Assembly: GCA_937919295.1 (NCBI GenBank)
Contig: CALFRX010000092.1
Coordinates: 1 to 5,282 of the forward strand
Source of the DNA: an uncultured Peptococcaceae bacterium
Lineage (GTDB): Bacteria > Bacillota > Dehalobacteriia > UBA7702
DNA length: 5,282 nucleotides
Direction of reading: 5' to 3'
A program made the translations under genes and the position numbers. This document shows, one piece after another, positions 1 to 5,282 of the stretch (position 1 is its first letter; every line of letters begins with the position of its first letter). Under the pieces are notes generated by a model. That model had not been told where the DNA came from. It searched no databases and saw only the letters and a list, made by a program, of their open reading frames with translations.

Positions 1-914
1 AAACGGCAACGGAAACACTGCCGCCGACCCCGGCAGAGATTCCCACCGAAACAGAGCGGAAACCGCCGGTCGCGCCGAAATCCTGGCAGGATATCGTCCC
101 GGCAAAAGCAGCAACCCCGGCGGCCCCGGCAACACCGGCAATGAGGCCCCAAAGCCAGCCCCGGCCCCAAACCGAGCCAGAAATTGCAGTCCCAGCCTCC
201 GGCAGCGCGCCGCCGCAAACGTGGCAGAAGCCGCCGGTGGTGGCGAAGCCCTGGGAAAGAGATCTCCAGCAGACCTGGCAGAAGCCGGCCACGGTGCCCA
301 AGTCTTGGCAACAGCAACCCTCCGCCATGGCCCCAAGTTCCGCGCCGGAACCGGCTCCCGGCGTTTATACCCAGCTCCCCAACTTGCCTCTGGGCAGCCC
401 CAGAGCAAACCCCAACAGCTATATTCCCCGGCAGCCGGGACCGGAGATCCCCAGCAACGCCGGGGTCTCCGGTTACCAGCCTACCACCGCCCCCCTTCGG
501 GAACTGCGGGAAGTAATGCCGGCGCCCCCTGCCGAGATCCCCTACGGCGCCGGTGTTTCCGGCGTGCGCTACCATGCCGAAGAGCCGCCGCTCTCACCGA
601 GCTACGACCCGACGTATTACGACGTACCTCAGAAAACCCCTAAGATCAACCTGCCTAAAGGTGTCGGCGTTTCCGGCTGGCAGAACGGCGAAACCCCCAT
701 CGATCCCGCCGAAGCCCTGCGCAGGCAGGCCGCGGAGGAAAACCGCGAAAAGACCTTTACCGCCGCGGATCTGCTAACCTTTACCGGTGCCGCATCCCCC
801 GCCGATGGCGGCGCGGACAAGATCTACCGTCCCGGTGAAGGAGAGGAGCTCATCGCCACATTAGGCCCGGACGGCAAAGTAATCTTAGCGGTGCGCAATA
901 AAAACAAGAGCTGA
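1..914 (+). CDS. Proline-rich repeat protein of unknown function, C-terminal part (5' end outside window)
   Basis: The frame is open from base 3 to the TGA at 912-914, giving 303 visible residues. The first ATG (141) is not the likely start: it has no Shine-Dalgarno site and the same Pro/Ala/Thr-rich composition, including one repeat copy, continues upstream of it. I do not recognise a family. The visible part is mostly low-complexity and probably disordered, with no hydrophobic membrane segment. It contains three copies of a decapeptide close to KPPVVPKSWQ (60-89, 228-257, 282-311) and three copies of a motif close to EIPxGAGVSG (444-479, 534-569, 648-683). The last 60 or so residues are less Pro-rich: a charged helix-like stretch (EALRRQAAEENREKTF) and then a short strand-turn-strand segment (EELIATLGPDGKVILAV). 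A lost N-terminus could hold a signal peptide, a membrane anchor or an enzymatic domain, so a surface, envelope or scaffold role is only a guess. It is the last gene of its unit, followed directly by a terminator. Confidence 0.75.
   Translation, partial: TATETLPPTPAEIPTETERKPPVAPKSWQDIVPAKAATPAAPATPAMRPQSQPRPQTEPEIAVPASGSAPPQTWQKPPVVAKPWERDLQQTWQKPATVPKSWQQQPSAMAPSSAPEPAPGVYTQLPNLPLGSPRANPNSYIPRQPGPEIPSNAGVSGYQPTTAPLRELREVMPAPPAEIPYGAGVSGVRYHAEEPPLSPSYDPTYYDVPQKTPKINLPKGVGVSGWQNGETPIDPAEALRRQAAEENREKTFTAADLLTFTGAASPADGGADKIYRPGEGEELIATLGPDGKVILAVRNKNKS
60..311 (+). repeat. Three degenerate copies of a KPPVVPKSWQ-like coding repeat
   Basis: The copies read KPPVAPKSWQ (60-89), KPPVVAKPWE (228-257) and KPATVPKSWQ (282-311). 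The second and third are each preceded by TWQ and lie 54 bases apart; the first is 168 bases upstream of the second. Tryptophan and the preceding Lys are kept in all three while silent and conservative changes have accumulated, which suggests selection on the peptide rather than a recent DNA duplication. Further copies may lie beyond the left edge. Confidence 0.7.
444..683 (+). repeat. Three degenerate copies of an EIPxGAGVSG-like coding repeat
   Basis: The copies read EIPSNAGVSGYQ (444-479), EIPYGAGVSGVR (534-569) and NLPKGVGVSGWQ (648-683), with start-to-start spacing of 90 and 114 bases. The GVSG core is invariant, followed by a variable, often aromatic residue. Synonymous codons differ between copies (for example GTC, GTT and GTT for Val), so they are old repeats kept at the protein level. 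The spacers are rich in Pro, Tyr and charged residues. Confidence 0.7.
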
Positions 915-921
915 AGAAGAT

Positions 922-964
922 AAAAAAACTGCCTCAGAGAAGTCCTCTCTGAAGCAGTTTTTTT
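922..964. terminator. Bidirectional rho-independent terminator between convergent units
   Basis: Arms 922-940 and 946-964 form a 19-base inverted repeat around a 5-base loop (AGTCC). The G/C-containing core is flanked by seven A's (922-928) and seven T's (958-964), so either strand yields a stem followed by a U-run. The arms differ at one position, giving a C-A mismatch in the rightward transcript but a tolerated G-U pair in the leftward one. It begins 8 bases after the stop of the proline-rich gene and lies 93 bases beyond the stop of the last ABC transporter gene. Confidence 0.9.
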
Positions 965-1057
965 GTATATGTAATGTTTGGCACATTAACCTTTTTTATT
1001 TTTTGCTTTTTCCGGTTTTAGACACCCGCCCCCATGGGAGCTTGATTTTTATCAGCG
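965..1057. other. AT-rich intergenic spacer, no gene seen
   Basis: This is the stretch between the terminator and the stop codon of the last transporter gene. Bases 961-1020 are very T-rich on the + strand. I see no ORF, no convincing promoter and no second terminator; a short imperfect palindrome around CCCATGGG (1031-1038) has too small a stem and no adjacent U-run. It is most simply the 3' untranslated region of the minus-strand operon. Confidence 0.6.
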
Positions 1058-1657
1058 TTATTCCGCCAGTGTCACCTTGCGGGTAGCGATACGTTTCGTT
1101 AAGGCCTCGCTGTGGGAAACGAAAATCAAACCGATTTTTCGGCGCTGCACTTCCTCTAAAAGAAAGTTCCAAATCTGACTTTGGGCGATGGGATCCAGCA
1201 TGGTGCTAATTTCATCGGCGATGATAAACTTGGTTTCCCCGCCCAAAGCCCGGGCGATGCAGAAACGCTGGATCTCTCCGCCGGAAAGTTCGCCGGGAAA
1301 ACGGTTAAGCCAGTCGCTTTCGATCCCCAGACCCTCTAAAACAGCGGGATCCAGACCGCGTCCTTCCGCCAATGTATCTTTCATGCGCAGATAGGGATCG
1401 ACGGACTTTTCCGGGTGCTGCCAGATCATCTGCACCGGACAATAGCCCTTTTGCGGCAACGGTTTTTGATTCAGGGTGATCTGTCCCGACCAGGGAGCAA
1501 GGTACCCGGCCAAAAGCTGGCAGAGGGTGGTTTTGCCGACGCCGCTAAGGGCGACCAAAGCGACGCGCTCCTCCTGCCCCGCGCTGAGACAGAAACCGTC
1601 CAGTATGGGCCGACGTTTTTCATAGCCGAACACGATATCTTTTGCTTCTAACATCAT
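1058..1657 (-). CDS. Short ABC importer ATPase, DppF/NikE-like (second ATPase of the operon)
   Basis: This is a cytoplasmic ATPase predicted to pair with the upstream ATPase and power peptide/nickel-type import. The start chosen is ATG at 1657, six bases after a GAGG site, giving 199 residues; an in-frame TTG at 1669 would overlap that site and the upstream gene. Visible motifs are Walker A ALSGVGKT (36-43), Q-loop Gln80 (IWQHPEKS), signature LSGGE (124-128), Walker B FIIADE with Glu149, the D-loop region STMLD (151-155) and switch His182 (VSHSE). All catalytic residues are present, but the first Walker A glycine is alanine. The protein stops soon after the H-loop and lacks the C-terminal oligopeptide/dipeptide (HPY) extension that takes DppF/OppF proteins to about 300 or more residues. 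Its stop (TAA) is clean and no remnant follows, so this looks like a naturally short NikE-like form rather than a truncated gene. It is the last gene of the operon, one base after the previous stop. Substrate unknown. Confidence 0.9.
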   Translation of the reverse strand: MMLEAKDIVFGYEKRRPILDGFCLSAGQEERVALVALSGVGKTTLCQLLAGYLAPWSGQITLNQKPLPQKGYCPVQMIWQHPEKSVDPYLRMKDTLAEGRGLDPAVLEGLGIESDWLNRFPGELSGGEIQRFCIARALGGETKFIIADEISTMLDPIAQSQIWNFLLEEVQRRKIGLIFVSHSEALTKRIATRKVTLAE

Positions 1658-1658
1658 C

Positions 1659-2609
1659 TCATACCTCAACCGAACCGGTGGCTTTGATACAGCGCACCGT
1701 ACCGCAGCGAATCGTTTTTAAGGGAATTTCTCCTTCACATGACGGACTAAAAAGGGAACACCGGGGGCCGAAGGGACAGCCTTTGGGCATCGCCTTGACA
1801 TAGGGCTGATTGCCGGGAAGCGCGGCAAAGCCGTTTTCAGGCAAAGCCCGCCAGAGCGCCTTGGTGTAGGGATGGCGCAATGTTGTTTCAGCCTCAAAAT
1901 CAATGACCGGGGCTTCCTCCACTGTGGTACCGGCATAGAATACGGCAATGCGGTCGGCAACGCTCAAGGCCAGTTCGATATCGTGGGTAATCAACAGCAC
2001 ACCGTTGCCTTGATCGGCGAAAGCGCGAAAATCCGCCAGGGCTTTTTTAGCCAGCTCCAGATCGAGGCCGGGGGTGGGTTCATCGGCGATGATCAGCCGG
2101 GGATCATCCATCAGCGCCGCGGCCAGCAGCACTCTTCTGGCCATACCGCCGGATAATTCAAAAGGGTACAAATTTTCCGTGGCGGGATCCAACTGGAAAT
2201 GAGCAAAAAGCTCCCGCTGTTTTTTCCGCGCACCAGCATCTCTTTTATTTTTTCGCACCGCTTTGCCGGCTTTCAAAAGGGGATCAAGATAGGCAATGCT
2301 CTGTGGTACCAGGGTGATCCCTTTCCCCCTTAGGGCGGCGATCGATGCTGCCGTCAACGGTTTCCCCTCAAAGCGAAGGGTACCGCTGACGTCAGCGTTG
2401 GCGGGCAACAGCCCCAAAACAGCATGGGCCAGCAAGCTCTTTCCGGAACCGGAAGCGCCGACCACGGCGACGATTTCTCCCTCGTGCACCGAAACGCTGA
2501 GATTGGTAATGACCTGCAGCGATCTTTGGCGCATTCCTTTGTCGTATTGGAGAAAGGAAACCGATAAATTTTCAATTTCTAAAATGTGTTTTTTCGTAAG
2601 ACAAGTCAT
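1659..2609 (-). CDS. ABC importer ATPase, DppD/NikD/OppD-like, with C-terminal HPY/cysteine domain
   Basis: This is the first of two cytoplasmic ATPases driving a dipeptide/oligopeptide/nickel-family importer. I start it at ATG 2609 (316 residues), five bases after GAGGA; an in-frame GTG at 2621 has only an AGGA directly abutting it. Motifs in order: Walker A GASGSGKS (51-58), Q-loop Gln103 (VPQSIAYLDP), signature LSGGM (152-156), Walker B RLIIADEP (171-178) with catalytic Glu177, D-loop PGLD (180-183) and switch His209 (LITHD). The C-terminal extension has the family HPYTKAL motif (246-252) and five cysteines: GCPFGPRC (277-284), Cys291, Cys302 and Cys307. In the OppD/DppD family such a cluster has been linked to an iron-sulfur centre; that function here is inferred. 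Its length is normal for DppD. The Shine-Dalgarno site overlaps the stop of the upstream permease, pointing to translational coupling. The next ATPase follows after one base. Confidence 0.93.
   Translation of the reverse strand: MTCLTKKHILEIENLSVSFLQYDKGMRQRSLQVITNLSVSVHEGEIVAVVGASGSGKSLLAHAVLGLLPANADVSGTLRFEGKPLTAASIAALRGKGITLVPQSIAYLDPLLKAGKAVRKNKRDAGARKKQRELFAHFQLDPATENLYPFELSGGMARRVLLAAALMDDPRLIIADEPTPGLDLELAKKALADFRAFADQGNGVLLITHDIELALSVADRIAVFYAGTTVEEAPVIDFEAETTLRHPYTKALWRALPENGFAALPGNQPYVKAMPKGCPFGPRCSLFSPSCEGEIPLKTIRCGTVRCIKATGSVEV
1664..1667 (-). promoter_or_regulatory. Shine-Dalgarno site of the second ATPase
   Basis: GAGG on the minus strand, six bases before ATG 1657 and embedded in the last sense codons of the DppD-like gene, whose TGA is at 1659-1661. 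It supports the 199-residue start; a second ATG follows directly at 1654. Confidence 0.65.
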
Positions 2610-2614
2610 ATCAT

Positions 2615-2625
2615 TCCTCACTCCT
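2615..2625 (-). promoter_or_regulatory. Shine-Dalgarno site of the DppD-like ATPase
   Basis: AGGAGTGAGGA on the minus strand contains two overlapping candidate cores; the nearer (GAGGA) is five bases before ATG 2609. It spans the TGA stop of the DppC-like gene (2618-2620) and favours ATG 2609 over GTG 2621, which lies within the site itself. Confidence 0.7.
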
Positions 2626-3493
2626 GGGCGCTATGGGGATCGATGAGCCTGCGCAGGGAACCTCCGGCCAGATCAAAGAGGGCGACTACGCCGATGAGGG
2701 CAGCGCCAGGGAAGAAGGCCAGCCACCACATGCCCACCGAAAGATATTTCATACTTTCCGCCAGAATCACACCGATGGCCGGCTGTTCCGGCGGCAGGCC
2801 GAAGCCGAGGAAAGTAATACCGGCTTCGTGGAGAATGGCATGGGGGAACAAGAGAATCAAACCCACTAAAAACTGGGGAAAGACCGCCGGCAGCATGTGC
2901 TTCACGGCAATGCGCCAGGAGCTTTGGCCTAATTTCCGGGCTGTCTTTACATATTGGGTTTCTTTCAACTGTAGAATTTCCCCGCGAATGACCCGGGAGA
3001 GGGATGGCCAGTGGGTCAAAGCGACGCCGACGGTGACTCCCCAAAAGCCTTTGCCCAGGGCGTAAGAAATCAGGATCAACAGCACAATATGGGGAATGCC
3101 CAGCATCAGGTCGATCAGCCAGGTAATGGCAGCGTCAACTTTTTCCCCCAGCAGCGCCGCGGCGGAACCGAGGAGTATTGCCAGCACAGCGCTGCAGGAG
3201 GCGGCGCCAAGACCGATCAGAATACTGGTGGAAAGGCCCTTCACAACCCGAGCCAGCATATCCCGGCCCAATTGGTCGGTACCGAAGAGATGCTGGAGAG
3301 AGGGGGTGATGTACTTTTGACTGAGATCGGCGGTCACCGCGGTTTCGGCGGCGAGAATACCGCCAACGGTGATTCCGAGTAAGAGCAGACAGGCAAAAAG
3401 GAAAACCACGATGGTTTTTTTTCTTTGATTCAGTTTTTTCCGCCGCGCTTTTGCCAGCACGGGGACGGATACGGTAAGATCAGCCAAGGCCAT
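2618..3493 (-). CDS. ABC importer inner-membrane permease, DppC/NikC/OppC-like
   Basis: This is the second transmembrane subunit of the importer, forming the channel with the upstream DppB-like subunit. Starting at ATG 3493 it has 291 residues, normal for DppC. A basic cytoplasmic N-terminus (RRKKLNQRKK, 17-26) leads into TM1 (about 27-48). Then come the family hallmark HLFGTDQLGRDML (68-80), further membrane segments near 90-115, 122-147, 151-168, 201-222 and 253-272, the EAA loop contacting the ATPases (ARKLGQSSWRIAVKHMLPA, 185-203), the FLGFGLPPEQPAIG element (228-241) and the terminal GGSLRRLIDP (277-286). The start overlaps the upstream permease stop by 14 bases. AAGGGGG (3495-3501) sits only one base before the ATG, so the TTG two codons later (3485-3487), seven bases from that site, is an alternative start. 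An upstream in-frame ATG at 3583 would overlap the neighbour by 104 bases and is less likely. It probably works only with the other four products. Confidence 0.93.
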   Translation of the reverse strand: MALADLTVSVPVLAKARRKKLNQRKKTIVVFLFACLLLLGITVGGILAAETAVTADLSQKYITPSLQHLFGTDQLGRDMLARVVKGLSTSILIGLGAASCSAVLAILLGSAAALLGEKVDAAITWLIDLMLGIPHIVLLILISYALGKGFWGVTVGVALTHWPSLSRVIRGEILQLKETQYVKTARKLGQSSWRIAVKHMLPAVFPQFLVGLILLFPHAILHEAGITFLGFGLPPEQPAIGVILAESMKYLSVGMWWLAFFPGAALIGVVALFDLAGGSLRRLIDPHSAQE

Positions 3494-4478
3494 GCCCCCT
3501 TCGGATCCGGGGATCGACGACCCCGTATAAAATATTGGCAATGAGATTGCCGCAAAAGACGAAGCAAGCGGAGATGATGGCAATTGCCACCAACAGGGCG
3601 GCGTCGCCGCCGATCCCCGCGGAAACGGCGGCCTGCCCCAGACCGGGATAAGAAAACACCTGCTCTACCAAGACAGAACCGCCGAAAATCTCGCTGATGG
3701 AGGCGAACTGGAGAGTCATCGCCGGCAGTAGCAGATTCCTGAGGCAGTGATGTCTTAGCGCCTCTCCTCTGCTTTCCCCCCGAGCCAGGGCAAAGAGATA
3801 AAAATCACTCTCCATGATATCAATCACCTTTTCCCTGGTATGCAAAGCGATGTTGGCCACACCGATGATGGAGAGGGTCAGCGCCGGTAAAATCAGGTGG
3901 TAAAGACGCTGGCCAAGGGTGGCTTCGGCGGCACTGACGCCGATGGGGGTACTAAAACCAAAGGGAAACCAGGAAAGCCAGACGGCAAAAATCATCAGCA
4001 TCAGCAACCCCAACCAAAAGGTGGGGGTTGACGCCAAGGTCAGAGCATAGCCCTTGATGATTTTATCCACCAGTTTTCCCCGGTACACCCCGGCGGCAAT
4101 ACCCAAAAGCAAACCGAAAACGCCGGAAAACAGCCAGGCCACGATCATCAGCAGCAGGGAGTTGGTAAACCGCTCCGCGATGACGCTGAGCACCGGCTGA
4201 TTGAAGCGAAGGGACGTTCCCCAATCACCATGGATAATATCTTTGGCCCAGTTGGTATATTTTTCAACCACCGGTGTATTAACGCCCCAATACTCTTCCA
4301 GCTGGGCTCTTTTTTCCAGGCTCATATTGGCGTAGGCGGCCTGTCCCGTATTCATCTGGACAGGATCAATGGGGGAAACCGCGACCAGGAAAAAAGCCAC
4401 CATGCTGATGACTACGATTAAAATGATCAATTTTGCGGCCTGTTTCCCTACAAAGTTAAGCAAACGGTTGCGCTTCAT
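3480..4478 (-). CDS. ABC importer inner-membrane permease, DppB/NikB/OppB-like
   Basis: This is the first transmembrane subunit of a peptide/nickel-family ABC importer. ATG 4478 gives 332 residues, typical of DppB, and is seven bases after AAGGTG, which overlaps the stop of the binding-protein gene; an in-frame ATG at 4505 lies inside that gene and lacks this spacing. The basic N-terminus (MKRNRLLNFVGKQ) precedes TM1 (about 16-35). The extracytoplasmic loop contains the family HGDWGTSLRFNQPV element (83-96). Further membrane segments lie near 107-130, 143-169, 193-213, 252-272 and 293-319. The EAA loop that docks on the ATPases reads ARGESRGEALRHHCLRN (232-248), followed by LLLPAM. The late element FSYPGLGQA (275-283) and the terminal GVVDPRIRRG (319-328) are also family features. 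The gene is intact, starts 11 bases after the upstream stop and overlaps the next permease by 14 bases. Whether the substrate is peptide or metal chelate cannot be told from this subunit. Confidence 0.93.
   Translation of the reverse strand: MKRNRLLNFVGKQAAKLIILIVVISMVAFFLVAVSPIDPVQMNTGQAAYANMSLEKRAQLEEYWGVNTPVVEKYTNWAKDIIHGDWGTSLRFNQPVLSVIAERFTNSLLLMIVAWLFSGVFGLLLGIAAGVYRGKLVDKIIKGYALTLASTPTFWLGLLMLMIFAVWLSWFPFGFSTPIGVSAAEATLGQRLYHLILPALTLSIIGVANIALHTREKVIDIMESDFYLFALARGESRGEALRHHCLRNLLLPAMTLQFASISEIFGGSVLVEQVFSYPGLGQAAVSAGIGGDAALLVAIAIISACFVFCGNLIANILYGVVDPRIRRGHGLG
3495..3501 (-). promoter_or_regulatory. Atypically close Shine-Dalgarno site of the DppC-like permease
   Basis: AAGGGGG on the minus strand with only one base between its last G and ATG 3493 (four bases counted from AAGG). 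It is seven bases from the in-frame TTG at 3485-3487. The site lies inside the last codons of the upstream permease, so coupling by terminating ribosomes may matter more than spacing. Confidence 0.5.
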
Positions 4479-4485
4479 AAAATTA

Positions 4486-4491
4486 CACCTT
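4486..4491 (-). promoter_or_regulatory. Shine-Dalgarno site of the DppB-like permease
   Basis: AAGGTG on the minus strand, seven bases before ATG 4478. Its first bases are part of the TAA stop of the binding-protein gene. It decides the 332-residue start over the ATG at 4505. Confidence 0.75.
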
Positions 4492-5282
4492 ATTGCCAGG
4501 CCCATTCATTAACGTTATTCAGCAGCGACCAACCGTGGCCGTGGGGATGTAGCTTCTGGGAGGCCACGTTGAGACCGTCCTTGGCAAAGTAAAGGTGATT
4601 GATATTGGCCAGCCAGACCCAAGTGGCGTCACCGCTGACGGAAGTGTACTGAGCGGCATCTTTAAAGTTCTGATAAGCGGTGTTAAGATCAAGAGAGGAC
4701 ATGGCCTCATCGAGGATTTTATCGAGCTCATCATTGCGGTAACTGGCATAATCACTCGGTGAAGCGCTGTGATTCAAGGTATAGGGTTCCGCCGGAGAAT
4801 TGCTGCCCCAACCCCAGAGGATGGGATCGGAATACTCGTGGATATAGATATTATCCCAGCTTTCGCCGTGAATCGTTACTTCGATACCGATTTCCTTCAT
4901 CTCGTTGACAAATTCCGTGGCCATTCCCTGGCGGACAGAATCATCGGCGGGATAGTAAAGATCCAATGCTGCCTTTAAATTATCTTTTTCCACGATACCA
5001 TCACCGTCACTGTCTGCCCAGCCGCCGTCGGCTAAAATCTGTTTCGCTTTGCTTCGATCACAATCAAAGGCGAGGTCAGCAGCCCAAGGCATACCGTCGC
5101 AGACGCTGTAGGCCGGTTTACCGTAGCCGTTCAACACCTTTTTAACCAGGGCGTCCCGATCCACGGCGTAGTTCATGGCCTGGCGGATGGCGAGATCACA
5201 GGTAACGTCATTACCGAGAGCATATTCGTTTTCACCGTCGCTGCGGGTACCCCCCGCCGCCACGGTGGGCAGAGAAATGCCC
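4490..5282 (-). CDS. ABC importer solute-binding protein, family 5 (DppA/NikA/OppA-like), C-terminal half; 5' end outside window
   Basis: This is the extracytoplasmic binding protein that should deliver substrate to the permeases encoded just downstream. The frame is open to the right edge, leaving 263 residues of a protein normally about 500-550 long; the signal peptide and lipobox region and the first lobe are missing. The GTG at 5263 is an internal codon, not a start. Family signs (numbered from the first visible residue): DLAIRQAMNYAVDRDALVKK (29-48), the CDGMPW element (61-66), GGWADSDGDGIVEKD (86-100, the family's Asp-rich turn resembling an EF-hand loop), the ILWGWGS segment (154-160) and YRNDELDKILDEAM (181-194). 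The C-terminus carries an unusual HPHGHGW (245-251). The stop TAA overlaps the ribosome-binding site of the first permease. Family 5 members bind peptides, nickel complexes, haem, opines or sugars, and the visible half does not decide among these. Confidence 0.9.
   Translation of the reverse strand, partial: GISLPTVAAGGTRSDGENEYALGNDVTCDLAIRQAMNYAVDRDALVKKVLNGYGKPAYSVCDGMPWAADLAFDCDRSKAKQILADGGWADSDGDGIVEKDNLKAALDLYYPADDSVRQGMATEFVNEMKEIGIEVTIHGESWDNIYIHEYSDPILWGWGSNSPAEPYTLNHSASPSDYASYRNDELDKILDEAMSSLDLNTAYQNFKDAAQYTSVSGDATWVWLANINHLYFAKDGLNVASQKLHPHGHGWSLLNNVNEWAWQ

Noticed and set aside
141..143. ATG at 141 as the start of the proline-rich gene
   Set aside because: No ribosome-binding site precedes it, the frame is open to the window edge, and one KPPVAPKSWQ repeat of the same protein lies upstream at 60-89.
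60..683. Repeats in the proline-rich gene as a CRISPR or other DNA-level array
   Set aside because: Similarity is at the protein level with codon drift, spacing is irregular, and the whole region is one open reading frame.
961..1020. AT-rich stretch as a promoter region
   Set aside because: Both flanking genes point into this gap, so no gene starts here; the T-runs fit the terminator and 3' untranslated sequence. No paired -35/-10 elements lead to an ORF.
1026..1042. Imperfect palindrome around CCCATGGG as a second terminator or operator
   Set aside because: The stem is only about five pairs with a mismatch or wobble, has no U-run on the minus-strand exit side, and the palindromic core is short enough to arise by chance.
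1058..1657. Second ATPase as a pseudogene because of its short length and altered Walker A
   Set aside because: The reading frame is intact, all other nucleotide-binding motifs are present, and it has a well-placed ribosome-binding site within the operon.
2586..3382. Overlapping plus-strand ORFs opposite the DppC-like gene
   Set aside because: Their translations have no recognisable domain, are rich in residues typical of antisense shadows, and the minus-strand frame encodes an unmistakable permease.
4971..5015. DSDGDGIVEKD in the binding protein as a true EF-hand or dockerin domain
   Set aside because: An Asp-rich GWxDxDGDG turn is a common feature of family 5 solute-binding proteins, and only a single loop is present without flanking EF-hand helices.

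Overview
The window comes from a bacterial chromosome of roughly 55% GC. It most resembles a member of the Bacillota (Clostridia or Negativicutes). That placement is inferred from the strong purine-rich Shine-Dalgarno sites, the tightly packed operon and the subfamily look of the transporter proteins; no marker gene is present to confirm it.

Layout: two convergent transcription units meet at an intergenic gap (915-1057). On the left, the + strand carries the C-terminal 303 codons of a proline-rich protein of unknown function, whose start lies off the left edge. It contains two kinds of short internal repeat. Eight bases after its stop codon is a strong, nearly symmetrical hairpin flanked by A- and T-runs, which should terminate transcription from both sides.

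On the right, five minus-strand genes run from the right edge down to 1058. In transcription order they are: the C-terminal half of a family 5 extracytoplasmic solute-binding protein, two inner-membrane permeases (DppB/NikB-like, then DppC/NikC-like), and two ATPases (DppD/NikD-like, then a short DppF/NikE-like one). This is the standard order of dipeptide/oligopeptide/nickel ABC importers. The genes overlap or are separated by at most 11 bases, and each junction has a ribosome-binding site in or beside the end of the preceding gene, so they are very likely one translationally coupled operon. The binding protein captures the substrate outside the membrane, the two permeases form the channel, and the two ATPases form the motor.

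The substrate (peptide, nickel or a metal chelate) cannot be settled from sequence. A C-terminal His-rich HPHGHG stretch in the binding protein keeps a metal or metal-chelate role open. I see no clear novel system here. The points most worth a second look are the repeat-bearing proline-rich protein, the HPHGHG motif, the cysteine cluster of the first ATPase, and the short second ATPase with an altered Walker A.
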